A stretch of DNA of 64,000 bases from Microtetraspora glauca (GCA_001570385.1 BBYL01000038.1:51744-115743); one strand, 5' to 3'. Positions 48,201-57,261 are shown, counted from the stretch's first letter. Notes: generated by a model not told the origin, from the letters alone. Program-made: numbers and translations.

Positions 48201-49906
48201 GCATTGGCGATCTGGTTGTTCCGGAAAGCGCGGAGGCCGTCGTCGCCGCCGCCGACGAGTTGGTCGCCGGGCTGATGGCCCGGCCCTGGGGACAGGTCTC
48301 CCCGTCGGTGTACGAGACCGGCCGCCTGGTGACGCTGGCTCCCTGGCTGGCGGGCCACGCCGAGCGGATCGACTTCCTGGTCCGGACCCAGCATCCGGAC
48401 GGCACCTGGGGCGCGCCGGACGGGTACGGGCTGGTCCCCACCCTCAGCGCGACCGAGGCGCTGCTGTCCGCGCTGTCGCGCGGCGACACGGGCTCCCGGC
48501 CCGAGACGGCGGCCGAGGTGGCCGGCGCGGCGGACCGCGGGTTGCGCGCGCTGTCCGCCTGGCTCGGTGGCGCGTCCTCCCCGGTCGACCACCCACGCTC
48601 CTGCCCGACCGGTACGTCCGTGGACGTGGCCGCCCTGCCGGACATGCCGGCTCTGGACATGATCGTTCCGTCCCTGGTCGTGGCGATCAACGAGCACCTG
48701 GACGCGCTGGACCGCACTCCCGGAGCCGCCGTCGACGCCGCCGGGCGGCGGCTCGGCATGCCGCCCGGCATGAGCACGGACCGGCTCGCGATGGTCCGGG
48801 CGCTGGTCGCCTCGGGTGCCGACCTGCCGGAGAAGCTGGTGCACGCCCTGGAGATCGCGGGTGGCGTGGCGAGCGGGGCGACGGCGGTCCGGCCCACCTC
48901 GATCGGGACGATCGGCGCCTCACCGGCCGCCACCGCCGCGTGGCTGGGCGACCGCGGCCTGCTCGATCCCACCGATCGTTCGTTGCGGCACCTGGAGGCG
49001 GTCGCGCGACGGCACGGCGGGCCGGTGCCGGTCGGGCTGCCGATCACCGTGTTCGAGCGCGCCTGGGTGCTCAGCTGGCTGGCCCGCGCGGGCATTCCCC
49101 TCGACGTGCCGCCGGAGATGCCCGCGGACATCAGGGCGGCGATCGGCCCGTCGGGAACCCCGGCGGGTCCGGGCCTGCCGCCCGACGCCGACACGACGTC
49201 CGTCGCGCTGTACGCGCTGGCGCTGCTGGGCGTGCCGTGCGAGCCCGCCGGTCTGTGGGCGTTCGAGACGGACACGCATTTCTGCACCTGGCCGGGCGAG
49301 GACGGGTTCTCGGTCAGCGTCAACGCCCACGTGCTCGACGCCTTCGGCCAGTACGCGGTCGCCCGCCCGGATGACGCGGCCCGTTACCTTCCGTACATGC
49401 GGAAGCTGGCGGTTCTGGTGCGCGACCACCAGCGGCCGGACGGGAGCTGGGACGACCGGTGGCACGCCTCGCCGTACTACGCGACGGCGTGTTGCACGCT
49501 CGCGCTGGCCGACTTCGGCGGTGAGGAGGGGGCGGACGCCGTACGGCGGGCCGTGCGGTGGGTCCTGTCCACCCAGCGGCCGGACGGATCCTGGGGCAGG
49601 TGGGAGGGAACGGCGGAGGAGACGGCCTACGCCATGCAGATCCTCCTGCTCACCCGGCACCACCAGGCGGCGGGGGCACGCGATGCCGAGGCGACCGAGG
49701 CAGGAGTGACCGGGGCCGAGGTGACCGAGGCGGCGGCCCGCGGCTACGCCTTCCTGCTGGAACCCGCAGGTCAGGCGGAAGACCCGCCGCTCTGGCACGA
49801 CAAGGATCTCTACCTGCCGGAGGCCATCGTGCGCGCGGCCGTCCTGGCGGCGCTGCACCTCGCCAGGACCGATCCGGTTGTTATGGAGTGGTACGGACAG
49901 TTATGA
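48197..49906 (+). CDS. Class II diterpene cyclase-like protein (DxDTT type)
   Basis: 569-residue protonation-initiated cyclase with double alpha-barrel fold, GTG start overlapping the class I stop. The catalytic acid motif is D330-A-D332-T-T (in PPDADTTSVALYAL). It is comparable to the DxDTT reported for mycobacterial tuberculosinyl diphosphate synthase Rv3377c and differs from canonical DxDD. QW-like repeats: RTQHPDGTWGAP, RPDGSWDDRWHASPYYAT, TQRPDGSWGRWEGTAEETAYA. The residue pattern supports GGPP as substrate, giving a labdane/halimane-type bicyclic diphosphate. The tail has an ATEAGVTGAEVTEA repeat. No GGPP synthase is nearby. Confidence 0.88.
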   Translation: MSIGDLVVPESAEAVVAAADELVAGLMARPWGQVSPSVYETGRLVTLAPWLAGHAERIDFLVRTQHPDGTWGAPDGYGLVPTLSATEALLSALSRGDTGSRPETAAEVAGAADRGLRALSAWLGGASSPVDHPRSCPTGTSVDVAALPDMPALDMIVPSLVVAINEHLDALDRTPGAAVDAAGRRLGMPPGMSTDRLAMVRALVASGADLPEKLVHALEIAGGVASGATAVRPTSIGTIGASPAATAAWLGDRGLLDPTDRSLRHLEAVARRHGGPVPVGLPITVFERAWVLSWLARAGIPLDVPPEMPADIRAAIGPSGTPAGPGLPPDADTTSVALYALALLGVPCEPAGLWAFETDTHFCTWPGEDGFSVSVNAHVLDAFGQYAVARPDDAARYLPYMRKLAVLVRDHQRPDGSWDDRWHASPYYATACCTLALADFGGEEGADAVRRAVRWVLSTQRPDGSWGRWEGTAEETAYAMQILLLTRHHQAAGARDAEATEAGVTGAEVTEAAARGYAFLLEPAGQAEDPPLWHDKDLYLPEAIVRAAVLAALHLARTDPVVMEWYGQL

Positions 49907-50123
49907 TCTTGGCGACCCGCTCACAGGTGACAAATGCAAATATATTCGGACATTGAGTCGGTAAATGCATAGTCGCCTTGAGGGGATTTAATGCCTTTTG
50001 CTAAGGTACCCCGGGTGCGGCGCGGCAATTATGCCGTGTTGCTGTCGCGGCATCAATAGGTGGCATTCGTTAATTGCCGGGAAACGTGCCGCGGGATTCT
50101 CTGACATTGCTGGACGGGTATCT
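49907..50123. other. AT-rich spacer between cyclase operon and conservon
   Basis: 217 bp, clearly lower in GC than its flanks, with AATGCAAATATATTCGG and TAAATGCATAG elements near 49935-49970. It probably carries the conservon promoter. No hairpin terminator separates it from the cyclase gene, so readthrough from the terpene operon is possible. Confidence 0.4.
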
Positions 50124-52574
50124 ATGCGCTTCCGCAATTCGCGTGTAAGGACCAAGGTCACGGCCTTGCTCGTGTCGCTCACCGCGCTGTGGGCGTTCGC
50201 CGCCTGGGTGACGCTGCGGGAGGGTGTGAACCTGCTCGGCGCGACCACGATCGACGGCAGCGTGGCCGAGCCGAGCGAGCCCCTGCTGCTCGAGTTGCAG
50301 CGCGAGCGGCGGCTCTCCGTCGCCCGGCTCGGCAACTCCACGGCGTACTCCCGCCAGGAGTTGCAGGACCAGCGGGCCCGCACTGACAAGGCCCGGGCGG
50401 AGTTCGAGCGCTCCGCCGACAGCGACAGCGTCAAGTTCGCCGCGAGCGATGCGCTGCAGGAACGCATCCGGGCCACCTTCCTGCAGCTCGACGGCTTGAG
50501 CGCCACACGCAAGTCCATCGACGCGGGACGGTTCGGCCGTGAGCAGGCCGAGTCGGCGTACAACGAGGTCGCGGACTCCTTCGCCGAGATGTACGAGTCG
50601 GTGGCGTCACTCGACGACGAGGACATCGCGAAGGACGGGCGCCTCCTCGGCACGATGACCCAGGGCCGGGAGATGCTCGCCCGCGAGGACGCGCTGCTCG
50701 CCGGAGTCTTCGCGGCGGGACGGTTCACCGAGGCGGATCACGCCCGGTTCGTGACTCTCGTCGGCGCACAGCGCTACATCTTCGATCACACCGCGAGTGG
50801 CCTCCGAGACGAGGACCGCGCCGCCTACGAGGCGTGGACCAAGAGCCGCGCGGTGGCCGCCATGCGCAACCTGGAAGACCTGCTGATCCAGGGCAGGCAG
50901 GTGGAGCGCCCGCTGACCATCAGCGACGCGCAGTGGCGCGCGGTGGCCGAGCCCGCCCTCGCGAACATCCAGAAGATGATCCTCGACGGTGGTGACCGGC
51001 TCGTCGAACGCGCGACGCCGATGGCGATCGGCGTCGTCCTCCGCCTGGTCCTCGCCGGACTCCTCGGTCTCTTCGCCGTCGTCGCGTCGATCATCCTGTC
51101 GATCACCACGGCCCGTGCCCTGGTCCAGCAGCTGGAGAAGCTCCGCGACGCGGCGCTCGAACTCGCCCACGAGCGGCTTCCCAGCGTCGTGTCCAGGCTC
51201 GGTCACGGCGAGAAGGTGGACGTCGCCCTGGAGGCGCCGCCCCTCCAGTTCGGCGGCGACGTCATCGGCCAGGTGGGCCAGGCGTTCAACACCGTCCAGG
51301 AGACCGCCATCCGGACCGCGGTCGAAGAGGCCGAGCTGCGGCAGAGCATCCGCGACATCCTGCTCAGCCTCGCCCGCCGTACGCAGTCGCTGGTCCACAG
51401 GCAGCTCACCCTCCTCGACGTCATGGAGCGGCGCGAGAACGACGAGGCCGAGCTGAGGGACCTGTTCCGCGTCGACCACCTGGCCACCCGAATGCGGCGC
51501 AACGCCGAGAACCTCATCGTCCTCTCCGGCGCGTCCCCCGCCCGCGCGTGGCGCCGCGCGGTCCCGATGGTCGACGTCGTACGCGGCGCGCTCGCCGAGG
51601 TCGAGGACTACACCCGGGTCACCGTGCTCCCCATGGGAGACGTCGAACTGACCGGACGCGCGGTCGGCGACGTCATCCACCTGCTCGCCGAGCTGATCGA
51701 GAACGCCGTCTCGTTCTCCCCGCCGTACACGATGGTCCAGGTGAGCGGGCAGCTCGTCGCCAACGGGTACGCCATCGAGATCGAGGACCGCGGCCTCGGC
51801 ATGTCCGAGGAGGACCTGGCGGTGACCAACGAGCGGATCGCCGATCCGCCCGAGTTCAACCTGTCGAGCACGGCCCGCCTCGGCCTGTACGTGGTCAGCA
51901 AGCTGGCCGAGCGGCACGGCATCCGGGTGGTGCTGAAGAGCTCGCCGTACGGAGGGACGACCGCGATCGCCTTGCTTCCGCACGAGTTGATGGGCGACGG
52001 AGCCAACCCGCAGAGCCCGTCCGAGCCCGTGTCCGCCGAGCAGCTCGTCAACGACGGCGCCTTCGGCGCGGCGCGTGACGAGGCGCAGGGTCCCCCGTTC
52101 CCCATTTCGCGTATCGCGCTGGTGGGCGGGCGCGAGCCCTCCGTCCAGGCGGTGCGCACGATTCACGACTCCACCGTTTCCCCCGCTCCGGGGACGGTCA
52201 CCGGGCCGGTCTCCGTGCCCGCCACCGGCCCCGTCCCGGGACCGCGGCCGGATCCGGCGTCGGCGCCGTACTCACACGAGCCGCAGGGACCGTCCCAGGA
52301 TCTGCCGCCGGGCCCGCCCGCGGGATCGCCGCCCGAGCCGTCCTACACGCCGTCCGGCCTGCCGTTCCGCGTCCCTCAGGCGAGCATCGCCCCGGCGCTC
52401 CGTGACGACTCCCCGGTCGCCGCGGGCGAGGAGAACGACGACGACGATCGTTCCCCCGAGGAGATCCGCAAGATCATGGGCTCGTTCCAGAGCGGAACCC
52501 GGCGCGGCAGGTCCGAGGCGTCCAAGCTGGTCGGCGACGACACGGGCCCCTTCGACGATCGGCCGTCGGCGTGA
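50124..52574 (+). CDS. cvnA: Conservon sensor CvnA (nitrate-sensor-like histidine kinase)
   Basis: 816-residue membrane kinase-like protein. TM1 (VTALLVSLTALWAFAAWVTL, about 11-30), a NIT-like helical sensor (LLELQRERRLSVARL...), TM2 (VVLRLVLAGLLGLFAVVASIILS, about 303-325) and HAMP-like linker. Dimerisation helix with LARRTQSLVHRQLTLLDVMERREND and VDHLATRMRRNAENLIVLSG; ATPase N-box LAELIENAVSFSPP, EDRGLGMS, ARLGLYVVSKLAERHG. A Pro-rich C-terminal tail follows. ATG 50124 starts directly before TM1. CvnA of Streptomyces recruits CvnB-D at the membrane in a eukaryote-like signalling complex. It begins 218 bp after the terpene cyclase on the same strand. Confidence 0.93.
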   Translation: MRFRNSRVRTKVTALLVSLTALWAFAAWVTLREGVNLLGATTIDGSVAEPSEPLLLELQRERRLSVARLGNSTAYSRQELQDQRARTDKARAEFERSADSDSVKFAASDALQERIRATFLQLDGLSATRKSIDAGRFGREQAESAYNEVADSFAEMYESVASLDDEDIAKDGRLLGTMTQGREMLAREDALLAGVFAAGRFTEADHARFVTLVGAQRYIFDHTASGLRDEDRAAYEAWTKSRAVAAMRNLEDLLIQGRQVERPLTISDAQWRAVAEPALANIQKMILDGGDRLVERATPMAIGVVLRLVLAGLLGLFAVVASIILSITTARALVQQLEKLRDAALELAHERLPSVVSRLGHGEKVDVALEAPPLQFGGDVIGQVGQAFNTVQETAIRTAVEEAELRQSIRDILLSLARRTQSLVHRQLTLLDVMERRENDEAELRDLFRVDHLATRMRRNAENLIVLSGASPARAWRRAVPMVDVVRGALAEVEDYTRVTVLPMGDVELTGRAVGDVIHLLAELIENAVSFSPPYTMVQVSGQLVANGYAIEIEDRGLGMSEEDLAVTNERIADPPEFNLSSTARLGLYVVSKLAERHGIRVVLKSSPYGGTTAIALLPHELMGDGANPQSPSEPVSAEQLVNDGAFGAARDEAQGPPFPISRIALVGGREPSVQAVRTIHDSTVSPAPGTVTGPVSVPATGPVPGPRPDPASAPYSHEPQGPSQDLPPGPPAGSPPEPSYTPSGLPFRVPQASIAPALRDDSPVAAGEENDDDDRSPEEIRKIMGSFQSGTRRGRSEASKLVGDDTGPFDDRPSA

Positions 52575-52620
52575 CCCCGCCGCCCACCCGCCGTTCACCC
52601 CGCCATAAGGAGATCTACCG

Positions 52621-53052
52621 GTGACGCAGAAGACCAGCGCTTCCGCCGACCTGGCCTGGTTGCTTGACGACCTGGTCGGGCGGGTGAGAGAAGCCGAACA
52701 CGGCATCGTCCTGTCCACGGACGGATTGCTGATGGCGTCGTCGGAGGGGCTGAGCGTCGACGACGCCGAGCACCTGTCCGCGGTGGCCGCCGGGGTCCAG
52801 AGCCTCGCCCGCGGCGCCAGCGAGCGGTTCGGCGGCGGCACGGTACGCCAGACCATCATCGAGATGAAGTCGGCCTACCTGATCGTCAGCGTGGCCGGAC
52901 CCGGCGCCTGCCTCGCCGTGCTGTGCTCGCAGGACGCCGACGTCGGTCTCGTGGCGTACGAGATGGCCATGCTCGTCGTCCGGGTCGGACAGTATCTGAC
53001 CTCTCCCGCGCGAACCGCCGAACCTGCTGCCAGGAGTGAAGCACCGCGATGA
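52621..53052 (+). CDS. cvnB: Conservon roadblock/LC7 protein CvnB
   Basis: 143-residue Roadblock/LC7 (MglB-like) protein, GTG start with AAGGAG upstream. LAWLLDDLVGRVREAEHGIVLSTDGLLMASSEG, AEHLSAVAAGVQSLARGASERFGGG and SAYLIVSVAGPGACLAVLC are diagnostic. It probably acts as GTPase regulator or scaffold for CvnD. The gene ends in an ATGA overlap with cvnC. Confidence 0.95.
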   Translation: MTQKTSASADLAWLLDDLVGRVREAEHGIVLSTDGLLMASSEGLSVDDAEHLSAVAAGVQSLARGASERFGGGTVRQTIIEMKSAYLIVSVAGPGACLAVLCSQDADVGLVAYEMAMLVVRVGQYLTSPARTAEPAARSEAPR

Positions 53053-53432
53053 ACATGGAGCGAAGTCCCGGAGAATTCAACGAGGAATGGCTGCTCGACG
53101 AGCCGACCGTGCGCCCGTACGTGATGACGCGCGGCCGCACCGACGCGAGGGGCAAGTTCGACCTCGTGACGATCGCGGTGACCATTCGCTCCACCACCGG
53201 AGCGGAGGTCGGCCTCGACCCGGAGCATCTCGTCATCGCCAGGCTGTGCCGGCGGCCCCTGTCCGTGGCGGAGATCGCCGCGCACATGGACCTGCCCGCC
53301 GGGATCGTACGCGTGCTCCTCGGTGACCTGCTCGAAAAGGGTTTCGTCGCCGTGCAGCAACCCCAACCGGAGATGGACGTGCTGGACGAGAGAACTTACA
53401 GGGCGGTGCTCGATGGCCTCCGGGCGCTCTGA
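53049..53432 (+). CDS. cvnC: Conservon protein CvnC (DUF742)
   Basis: 127-residue DUF742 protein: EEWLLDEPTVRPYVMTRGRT, FDLVTIAVTI, LDPEHLVIARLCRRPLSVAEIAAHMDLPAGIVRVLLGDLLEKGFVAV, a winged-helix-like fold. It overlaps cvnB by four and cvnD by 20 bases, fitting the fixed conservon order. A role as DNA- or protein-binding partner in the Cvn complex is inferred from the family. Confidence 0.95.
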   Translation: MNMERSPGEFNEEWLLDEPTVRPYVMTRGRTDARGKFDLVTIAVTIRSTTGAEVGLDPEHLVIARLCRRPLSVAEIAAHMDLPAGIVRVLLGDLLEKGFVAVQQPQPEMDVLDERTYRAVLDGLRAL

Positions 53433-54012
53433 CGCGCCGAAGCTGCCCAAGGCGATCAAACTGCTGGTCGCGGGTGGTTTCGGGGTCGGCAAGACCACCA
53501 TGGTGGGCGCGGTGTCGGAGATCCGGCCGTTGCGCACGGAGGAGACCCTCACCGACCGCAGCGTGGGCGTCGACGACCTGTCCGGCGTGGAGGCCAAGAA
53601 CACCACCACCGTGGCGATGGACTTCGGACGCATCACCATCGGCGACGAGTTCATGCTCTACCTGTTCGGCACCCCGGGACAGGAGCGGTTCTGGTTCGTC
53701 TGGGACGAGCTGGCCCGCGGCGCCCTCGGCGCGGTGGTGCTGGCGGACACCCGCAGGCTCGCGGACTGCTTCCCTTCCGTGGACTACTTCGAGCGCCGCG
53801 GCACGCCGTTCGTGGTGGCGGTCAACTGCTTCGACGGCTCGCCGCAGTACGACCTGGACGAGGTGAAGCTCGCGCTGAACCTCGGGTCCGAGGTTCCGGT
53901 GCTGCTGTGCGACGCGCGCAGGCGCGAGTCCGGCAAGGAAGTGCTGATCGCCCTGATCAAGCACGCGTACGGCAGGCGGCCGGCGGCGGTCAAGGAGACG
54001 TCGGCCACCTGA
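53413..54012 (+). CDS. cvnD: Conservon GTPase CvnD
   Basis: 199-residue Ras/MglA-like GTPase. G1 GGFGVGKTT (P-loop), conserved TLTDRSVGVDDL, G3 FGTPGQERFWF, G4-like VNCFDG (Asn-Cys-x-Asp in place of NKxD). ATG 53413 lies inside the end of cvnC. It is expected to switch the conservon complex at the membrane. Confidence 0.95.
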   Translation: MASGRSDAPKLPKAIKLLVAGGFGVGKTTMVGAVSEIRPLRTEETLTDRSVGVDDLSGVEAKNTTTVAMDFGRITIGDEFMLYLFGTPGQERFWFVWDELARGALGAVVLADTRRLADCFPSVDYFERRGTPFVVAVNCFDGSPQYDLDEVKLALNLGSEVPVLLCDARRRESGKEVLIALIKHAYGRRPAAVKETSAT

Positions 54013-54088
54013 CCGCGCCCGTCGCGGTGGCGTGCCCGACACGGTCACCGTCCGTGACATGACGTGATCAGGCAGGTAGGAACGCGGC

Positions 54089-54772
54089 ATGACCACGCCG
54101 CGGCTCACCCTGTTCGCCGTCATCCTCACCTTCGGTACGGGAGCGGTGGACGCGGCGGCCTACATCCGGCTCGGCGGGGTCTTCAGCAGCGTGATGACCG
54201 GGAACCTGGTCCTGGCCGGATACGCCATCAGCAGCACGACGCTCAGCATGGCGCTCCACACGGCGGTCGCGTTCGCGGGATACATCATGGGCACCGCGCT
54301 GGGCACGCGCATCGCGGGCCACCCCCGACCGGACGAACCGATCTGGCCGGCCAGGGTCACCACGACCCTGGCGGTCGAACTGGTCGTCATCGCGTGCTTC
54401 AGTGTCGGCTGGGAGATGACCGGAGGTAACCCCGCGATCTTCGCCGAGCACGTCCTGCTCGCGCTCTCGGCGCTGGCCATGGGCATGCAGAGCGCGGCGA
54501 TGCGCGGCCTCGGCGGGCACGCCGCCCTGTCCACGACGTACCTGACCGGGACCCTGACCGGGGTCGTCGCCGCCCTGCTCACGCCGCGGGACGGCACGCG
54601 CTTCGACCTGCGCGGCATGGCCATGCTGGCCGCACTCACCGGCGGCGCCGCCTGCGGGACCACGCTCATCGCCGTCGCCCCCTCTCTCTTCCCCGCGATC
54701 CCCCTCAGCACGCTCGCGCTGGTCGTCGTGGCCGCCCGGATCACCTGGCCGACGGGCGCCGGCGCCGGGTGA
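54089..54772 (+). CDS. DUF1275 (YoaK-like) membrane protein
   Basis: 227 residues with six TM helices. Family signatures: FGTGAVDAAAYIRLGGVFSSVMTGNLVLAG at the N-terminus and ALAMGMQSAAMRGLGGHAALSTTYLTGTLTG in the middle. Function of DUF1275 is unknown; a transporter is suspected. It lies 76 bp after cvnD on the same strand, so it may be cotranscribed with the conservon. Confidence 0.92.
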   Translation: MTTPRLTLFAVILTFGTGAVDAAAYIRLGGVFSSVMTGNLVLAGYAISSTTLSMALHTAVAFAGYIMGTALGTRIAGHPRPDEPIWPARVTTTLAVELVVIACFSVGWEMTGGNPAIFAEHVLLALSALAMGMQSAAMRGLGGHAALSTTYLTGTLTGVVAALLTPRDGTRFDLRGMAMLAALTGGAACGTTLIAVAPSLFPAIPLSTLALVVVAARITWPTGAGAG

Positions 54773-54823
54773 ATCCGCCCTGGCACGGGGGCGCGGCCGG
54801 AGGAAGAATCGTAGGGAGAACCC

Positions 54824-55075
54824 ATGCGATGGTTGGAGGTCATCGTGCCAGAGGGACCGGAGAGCGGACAGCCGCCCGAGATCGTGGTGCGCGAGCCCGC
54901 ACAGGACGCGCACGAGTACACCGTCGACCGGGTCAGGGACGTGACCCGCGAAGGCAAGATCGTGCTGGAGACCGGCGCCAAGGGAGTGGACACCGCGTTC
55001 CGGCAACTCTTCCCCACGACGTACGACCTCGTGCTCGATCACCCCGAGACCACGAAGACCTCCGAGGACGAATAG
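54824..55075 (+). CDS. Small hypothetical protein (83 aa)
   Basis: Not recognised. An acidic soluble protein beginning MRWLEVIVPEGPESGQPPEI, with VVREPAQDAHEYTVDRVRDV, GKIVLETGAKGVDTAFRQLFPTTYDLVLDHPE. It has a good GGGAG ribosome site. It sits between the DUF1275 gene and a cation antiporter on the same strand, with normal codon usage. Confidence 0.6.
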   Translation: MRWLEVIVPEGPESGQPPEIVVREPAQDAHEYTVDRVRDVTREGKIVLETGAKGVDTAFRQLFPTTYDLVLDHPETTKTSEDE

Positions 55076-55235
55076 CCCCGAACGGGCGGTTCGCTCCGTG
55101 TTTGCCTCGGGCGGGACAGGGCACCGAGAGCCTGAGAGTCCCGCCCGCCGCCCACCCGGCGCCGCCGGCGGAAGCCACGCAGCGACGCGGCCGCACGCGA
55201 GCGGCCTTCGCGCTGGACCGAGCTGGTGGGAGAGT

Positions 55236-56339
55236 ATGAGCCGCCTGCGCGACGTCAACTGGACCGACGCCCTGAGCTACGTCGTTCCCGTGCTCGCGGT
55301 CCTGACGCTGGGGCTCGCGTGGGGGCGCGTCCTGGCGCCCTTCGTCGTGGTCGTCGTCGCCTGCCTGCTGGCCGGGGCCGTGCTGTCCGCCGTCCATCAC
55401 GCGGAGGTGGTCGCGCATCGGGTCGGTGAGCCGTTCGGGTCGCTCGTCCTCGCGGTGGCGGTGACGGTCATCGAGGTGGCGCTGATCGTCAGCATGATGC
55501 TGTCCGCCGGAGGGGAGACGTCGTCGCTGGCCCGCGACACCGTCTTCGCGGCGGTGATGATCACATGTAACGGCATCGTGGGTCTGTCTCTGCTCGTCGC
55601 CACGCTGCGGCGCAGGGTGGCCGTGTTCAACGCCGTCGGAACCGGTGGCGCGCTGGCCACCGTCGCGACCCTCGCCACGATGTGCCTGGTGCTGCCCACC
55701 TTCACCACGACCACACCGGGGCCGGCCTTCTCACCGCCGCAGCTGGCCTTCGCCGCCGTCGCCTCGCTCGCGTTGTACGTGCTGTTCGTGGTCACCCAGA
55801 CGATCCGGCACCGCCAGGCGTTCCTGCCGATCACGACGGAGGGGGAGGTCATCGCCGTCGACGAGCACGCCGAGCCGCCGTCGCCCCGGATGACCGCGGG
55901 GAGCCTCAGCCTGCTGCTGGTGGCGCTGGTCGCCGTCGTCGGGCTGGCGAAGGTCGAGTCGCCCGCCATCGAGACGGCGGTCCGGGCCGCCGGGCTGCCG
56001 CAGTCCGTGGTGGGCGTCGTCATCGCGTTGCTGGTGCTGCTGCCGGAGACGATCGCCGCCGTGCGGGCCGCCCAGAGGGATCGGGTGCAGATCAGCCTCA
56101 ATCTCGGGTTCGGCTCCGCCATGGCGAGCATCGGGCTGACCATCCCGACCATCGCCGTCGCGTCGATTTGGCTGGGCGGGCACCTGCTGCTCGGCCTCGG
56201 GCCCATGCAGATCGTGCTGCTGGCCCTCACGGTCGCGGTGGCGACCCTCACGGTCGTCCCCGGGCGGGCGACCCTGCTCCAGGCCGGGGTCCACCTGGTG
56301 CTGTTCGCCGCGTTCCTCTTTCTCGCGATCAGCCCGTGA
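55236..56339 (+). CDS. Ca2+(Na+)/H+ antiporter (ChaA/CaCA family)
   Basis: Integral membrane cation/proton antiporter, 367 residues, about 11 TM helices. The two alpha repeats of the CaCA family are visible: VGEPFGSLVLAVAVTVIEVALIVSMM and VVIALLVLLPETIAAVRAAQRDRVQISLNLGFGSAMASIGLTIP. Acidic residues are in TVIEVAL and LPETIA. ATG 55236 has GGGAGA at -10. A GC-rich leader of 160 bp precedes it; no riboswitch fold could be supported. Confidence 0.9.
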   Translation: MSRLRDVNWTDALSYVVPVLAVLTLGLAWGRVLAPFVVVVVACLLAGAVLSAVHHAEVVAHRVGEPFGSLVLAVAVTVIEVALIVSMMLSAGGETSSLARDTVFAAVMITCNGIVGLSLLVATLRRRVAVFNAVGTGGALATVATLATMCLVLPTFTTTTPGPAFSPPQLAFAAVASLALYVLFVVTQTIRHRQAFLPITTEGEVIAVDEHAEPPSPRMTAGSLSLLLVALVAVVGLAKVESPAIETAVRAAGLPQSVVGVVIALLVLLPETIAAVRAAQRDRVQISLNLGFGSAMASIGLTIPTIAVASIWLGGHLLLGLGPMQIVLLALTVAVATLTVVPGRATLLQAGVHLVLFAAFLFLAISP

Positions 56340-56342
56340 GGG

Positions 56343-56377
56343 CTCGCCGCCGATCCGTACAGGGGACCGGCGGCGAG
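56343..56377. terminator. Hairpin between convergent antiporter and SIS genes
   Basis: CTCGCCGCCG ... CGGCGGCGAG with a 15-base loop forms a perfect 10-bp GC stem. It begins 3 bp after the antiporter stop and is near the end of the leftward sugar operon. There is no T-run. The following 60 bp hold degenerate AGAGGGACTT repeats. Confidence 0.6.
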
Positions 56378-56441
56378 GTCTCGACCCGGCCTCGCGGGTG
56401 ACCGTCCGGAGGGACTTCCAGAGGGACTTCTGGGGGGACTC

Positions 56442-57197
56442 CTAGAGGGAACGGCCCTCGGCGGCGTGGAGACGGCGGCGGTGGTCGGCGAACACCTCGT
56501 CGTTCGACGCGACCGTGGCGCCGGGAACCGTCGGCGAGACGAACGTCGGCACGACCACACCCCGGCTCGCCAGGACGGCCGCCGTGCGGGTCACGATCTC
56601 ATGGCTCACGACGCAGGCCACGACCGTGGACGCGCCGCCGACCGGGCGGTCCCAGCCGTCCACCTCGACGACCGCGTCCTGCACGGGAACGCCTGTGTCG
56701 ACGGTGATGTCGCAGATCTCGGCGATCCGCTGCCCGGAGGAGTGCTCGGCGGGGCGCTCCAGGTTGGCGACCGAGGTCACCGCGACCGTGAACAGTCCGC
56801 GCTTGGCCGCGTACATGGCCGCCTCGACGGGGGCGGCGTTCCGCCCGCCGTGGGAGTACACCACCATGACGTCACCGGCCGCGAGCGGCTCGTGGTCCAG
56901 GTACTGCTGGACGTATCCCTCGGTGCGCTCCAGCCACAGCAGTTCGCGCACACCGCCGGGGCCGAGCACGTTGTGCCACATCAGCCGGGGGTCCGTCAGC
57001 GGGTGGATGCCCGCGAAGCTGCCGTAACGCGGGAAGGCGTCCATGGTCGGGATCACGGAGTGGCCGCTGCCGTAGAGGTGGATCAGTCCGTCGTTCTGGA
57101 TGGTGTCCGCGCAGCGCGCGGCCACCGTGTTCAACGCCTCATCCTGGGTCGAGACGAGCCGGTCAAGGATGTCGATCAGGGTTCGGGTGTAGTTCAC
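56442..57197 (-). CDS. SIS-domain sugar-phosphate protein
   Basis: 251 residues, SIS fold: DGLIHLYGSGHSVIPTMDAFPRYGSFAG (phosphosugar loop), VMVVYSHGGRNAAPVEAAMYAAKRGLFTVAVTS and DITVDTGVPVQDAVVEVDGW. It belongs to the type of SIS_2/UPF0309-like proteins found beside amino-sugar kinases. The GTG at 57197 was chosen for AAGGAAG upstream; ATG 57224 would add nine residues. It is the last gene of the leftward operon after the GntR regulator, across a 16-bp duplication. Predicted to isomerise or cleave a phosphorylated (amino) sugar made by the ROK kinase. Confidence 0.85.
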   Translation of the reverse strand: MNYTRTLIDILDRLVSTQDEALNTVAARCADTIQNDGLIHLYGSGHSVIPTMDAFPRYGSFAGIHPLTDPRLMWHNVLGPGGVRELLWLERTEGYVQQYLDHEPLAAGDVMVVYSHGGRNAAPVEAAMYAAKRGLFTVAVTSVANLERPAEHSSGQRIAEICDITVDTGVPVQDAVVEVDGWDRPVGGASTVVACVVSHEIVTRTAAVLASRGVVVPTFVSPTVPGATVASNDEVFADHRRRLHAAEGRSL

Positions 57198-57210
57198 GGT
57201 GCTTCCTTTC

Positions 57211-57242
57211 ATGGGTGGAGTCATGGATGGGTGGAGTCACGG
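57211..57242. repeat. 16-bp tandem duplication upstream of the SIS gene
   Basis: ATGGGTGGAGTCATGG is followed directly by ATGGGTGGAGTCACGG (one mismatch). It occupies the 64-bp spacer between the GntR stop and the SIS start. Confidence 0.85.
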
Positions 57243-57261
57243 ATCGGATCACTGGATGTGG

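Noticed and set aside
55076..55235. Riboswitch (for example Mn2+-type) in the leader of the cation antiporter
   Set aside because: GC-rich leader with several possible stems, but no conserved riboswitch core could be recognised by eye.
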